A stretch of 5,382 bases of DNA from an uncultured Ruminococcus sp. (GTDB lineage: Bacteria > Bacillota > Clostridia > Oscillospirales > Ruminococcaceae): positions 1 to 5,382 of the forward strand of contig CAMWRL010000122.1 of the NCBI GenBank assembly GCA_947176685.1, given 5' to 3'. The position numbers were made by a program, and so were the translations under genes. The notes under the pieces are model-generated. The model did not search any database, was not told the origin of the DNA, and saw nothing but the letters and a program-made list of their open reading frames with translations. Of this stretch, positions 3,995 to 5,382 are shown one piece after another; position 1 is the stretch's first letter; each line of letters opens with the position of its first letter.

Positions 3995-4678
3995 ATGGAA
4001 ATCCTGAGAGCAGAAAATTTATGCAAAGTCTACGGAAAGGGTGAAAATGAAGTTCACGCATTGAATGATGTGTCTTTTTCGGTGAAACAGGGAGAGTTTC
4101 TGGCAATCATAGGGCGGTCGGGTTCAGGTAAATCCACTCTGTTACATATTCTGGGCGGAGTTGACAAGCCTACAAGCGGCAAGGTCTTTATGGACGGAAA
4201 GGACATTTACGCTCAGAATGACGAAAAGCTTGCGGTTTTCAGACGGCGGCAGGTCGGACTGATATATCAGTTCTATAACCTCATTCCCGTGCTGAACGTT
4301 ACCGAAAATATAACTCTTCCGGTGCTTATGGACGGCAGGGAAGTCAATCAGGAGCGTTTGCAGGAACTGCTTGAGATTTTGCAGCTAAAAGGGCGTGAAA
4401 GTCATTTGCCAAACCAGTTGTCAGGCGGTCAGCAGCAACGTGTGTCAATCGGACGGGCATTAATGAACGCTCCGGCGGTAATGCTTGCGGACGAACCTAC
4501 AGGAAACCTTGACAGCAAGAACAGTCAGGAAATTATAAATCTTCTCAAACTGTCCAATCAGAAGTACAATCAGACGCTTATTATAATTACACACGATGAA
4601 AATATAGCTTTGCAGGCTGACAGAATCCTTGACATTGAGGACGGCAGAATCATAAGTGACGAGGTGATTCGGCGATGA
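3995..4678 (+). CDS. ABC transporter ATP-binding protein, MacB/LolD/BceA type
   Basis: This 227-residue cytoplasmic ATPase carries all nucleotide-binding motifs: Walker A GRSGSGKST (40-48), Q-loop Q92 in 'YQFYNLIP', signature LSGGQQQR (142-149), Walker B VMLADE (162-167), D-loop NLD (171-173) and switch histidine H200 in 'IITHD'. The 'YQFYNLIPVLNVTENI' stretch and 'EPTGNLDS' are typical of the family that powers FtsX-like permeases (LolD, MacB, FtsE, BceA) rather than classical importers. It drives mechanotransmission across the membrane with the permease encoded next, whose ATG overlaps its stop (ATGA, 4675-4678). The ATG at 3995 is chosen from the ribosome binding site at 3979-3985 and from the usual start of the fold ('MEILRAENLCKVYG'). 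The substrate cannot be read from the ATPase; peptide antibiotic resistance, lipoprotein or signal export are possible. Length is normal and all catalytic residues are intact. Confidence 0.95.
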   Translation: MEILRAENLCKVYGKGENEVHALNDVSFSVKQGEFLAIIGRSGSGKSTLLHILGGVDKPTSGKVFMDGKDIYAQNDEKLAVFRRRQVGLIYQFYNLIPVLNVTENITLPVLMDGREVNQERLQELLEILQLKGRESHLPNQLSGGQQQRVSIGRALMNAPAVMLADEPTGNLDSKNSQEIINLLKLSNQKYNQTLIIITHDENIALQADRILDIEDGRIISDEVIRR

Positions 4679-5382
4679 ATATTTTCAACAGAGTAACAAT
4701 ACAGTCTTTGCGCAAAAACAAGACCCGTACCATTGTTACAATAATCGGTATAATACTTTCTACTGCACTTATATGTGCCGTAACTACAGCAGGATTCAGT
4801 TTTATCAACTATGCTATAAACTATATCACCGACCAGAGCGGAAAGTGGCACGGACATTTTATTGAAACGGATTATGACAGTTTCAGCAAGGTGACTGCTG
4901 ATAAAAAAATTTCGGAGTACGCCGTACTTAAAGAAATCGGCTATGCTGAAATAGGCAGTAAAAATAAATATAAACCGTATCTGTATGTGACTGCGCTTAC
5001 TGGAAGTACTGATAATATAGTTTCGGTAAAAGTAACGTCCGGAAAGTATCCCGAAACAAATGACGAAATACTTCTGCCGGAACACCTTGCAGAAAACGGC
5101 GGAATTACTCATAACATAGGCGACAGAATAGAGCTTGAAATAGGCGACAGAATGTGTGACGGGAAAAAAATTCACCAGCGCACGCCCATATATGAAGGAC
5201 GTTATATTGAAGGACAATATTCAGAAAAATTTCTGGACGAGGAATTTATACCGAAGATTACACGCACATATACGGTAAGCGGATTCTATGAACGTCCTGA
5301 TTTTGAAGATTATTCAGCAAGCGGATATTCAGCGATAGTCCTTGACGACGGCTATGACGACGATACTATATATGATATATAC
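4675..5382 (+). CDS. FtsX-like ABC transporter permease, N-terminal part
   Basis: The frame from the ATG at 4675 stays open to the last base, giving the first 236 residues; the rest lies beyond the right edge. It begins 'MNIFNRVTIQSLRKNKTRT', a short basic cytoplasmic segment typical of FtsX/MacB-type permeases, followed by one membrane helix at about residues 19-45 ('IVTIIGIILSTALICAV'). From about residue 50 onward it is hydrophilic and rich in charged and aromatic residues, matching the large extracytoplasmic (MacB-like periplasmic core) domain of this family; the further membrane helices expected near the C-terminus are not in view. It has GAGGTG at 4661-4666, 8 nt before the start, and a 4-nt ATGA overlap with the ATPase gene, so the two are made in step. 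Acidic runs (DEE, DDGYDDD) are seen in the outer domain. Subfamily and substrate are not assignable from this fragment. Confidence 0.9.
   Translation, partial: MNIFNRVTIQSLRKNKTRTIVTIIGIILSTALICAVTTAGFSFINYAINYITDQSGKWHGHFIETDYDSFSKVTADKKISEYAVLKEIGYAEIGSKNKYKPYLYVTALTGSTDNIVSVKVTSGKYPETNDEILLPEHLAENGGITHNIGDRIELEIGDRMCDGKKIHQRTPIYEGRYIEGQYSEKFLDEEFIPKITRTYTVSGFYERPDFEDYSASGYSAIVLDDGYDDDTIYDIY

Noticed and set aside
4570..5217. A 215-codon leftward open frame antisense to the ATPase end and the permease start
   Set aside because: The + strand permease is coupled by ATGA to the ATPase and has the expected N-terminal helix; the antisense frame is a by-product.
1..5382. CRISPR array, insertion sequence, tRNA or rRNA genes
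   Set aside because: I saw no regularly spaced repeats, transposase motifs, terminal inverted repeats, tRNA cloverleaf ends or rRNA segments; the only long repeat is the gene duplication at 1141-1254/1442-1555.

Overview
The window looks like chromosomal DNA of a low-to-moderate GC anaerobic Firmicute, most probably a Ruminococcus-type gut or rumen bacterium. This rests on a class III (oxygen-sensitive, glycyl-radical) ribonucleotide reductase pair, canonical sigma-A promoters, purine-rich AGGAGG-type ribosome binding sites, and a secreted protein ending in a type I dockerin whose two loops carry the 'DAVDAS' + 'YA-LST' pattern I associate with Ruminococcus. This is inference from gene content; no search was run.

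Layout from left to right. (1) Positions 2-905, + strand: the C-terminal third or so of nrdD (zinc-binding cysteines and glycyl-radical site visible) overlapping nrdG, its radical-SAM activase; closed by a hairpin at 910-935. (2) Positions 934-1898, - strand: three small genes of unknown function reading leftwards, namely a 125-residue, probably three-helix membrane protein, then two tandem paralogous small basic proteins (97 and 106 residues) made by a local duplication. (3) Positions 1911-2127, - strand: no protein gene, but a strong candidate structured non-coding RNA of about 190-215 nt with its own sigma-A promoter, a long closing stem followed by seven U residues, several internal hairpins and at least one long-range pairing. 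Its 3' end lies only about a dozen bases before the start codon of the membrane protein, so it is either an independent abundant RNA (raiA-motif-like or 6S-like by size and architecture) or a leader that controls the three-gene operon by read-through. (4) Positions 2128-2271: a divergent promoter region; the + strand promoter is almost a copy of the one facing the other way, and the two are separated by a perfect A7T7 tract. (5) Positions 2272-3866, + strand: an MTA/SAH nucleosidase gene followed after 17 nt by a secreted dockerin protein, closed by a classic UUCG-loop terminator. (6) Positions 3995-5382, + strand: an ABC-transporter ATPase of the MacB/LolD/BceA type, translationally coupled (ATGA) to an FtsX-type permease that runs off the right edge.

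How the parts relate: nrdD/nrdG form one functional unit (anaerobic dNTP synthesis). The ATPase and permease form another (export or extracytoplasmic substrate handling or peptide resistance; substrate unknown). The nucleosidase (methyl-cycle salvage) and the dockerin protein are co-transcribed without an evident biochemical link. The ncRNA plus the three unknown small genes is the part of the window that established families explain least and is the best candidate for something undescribed.
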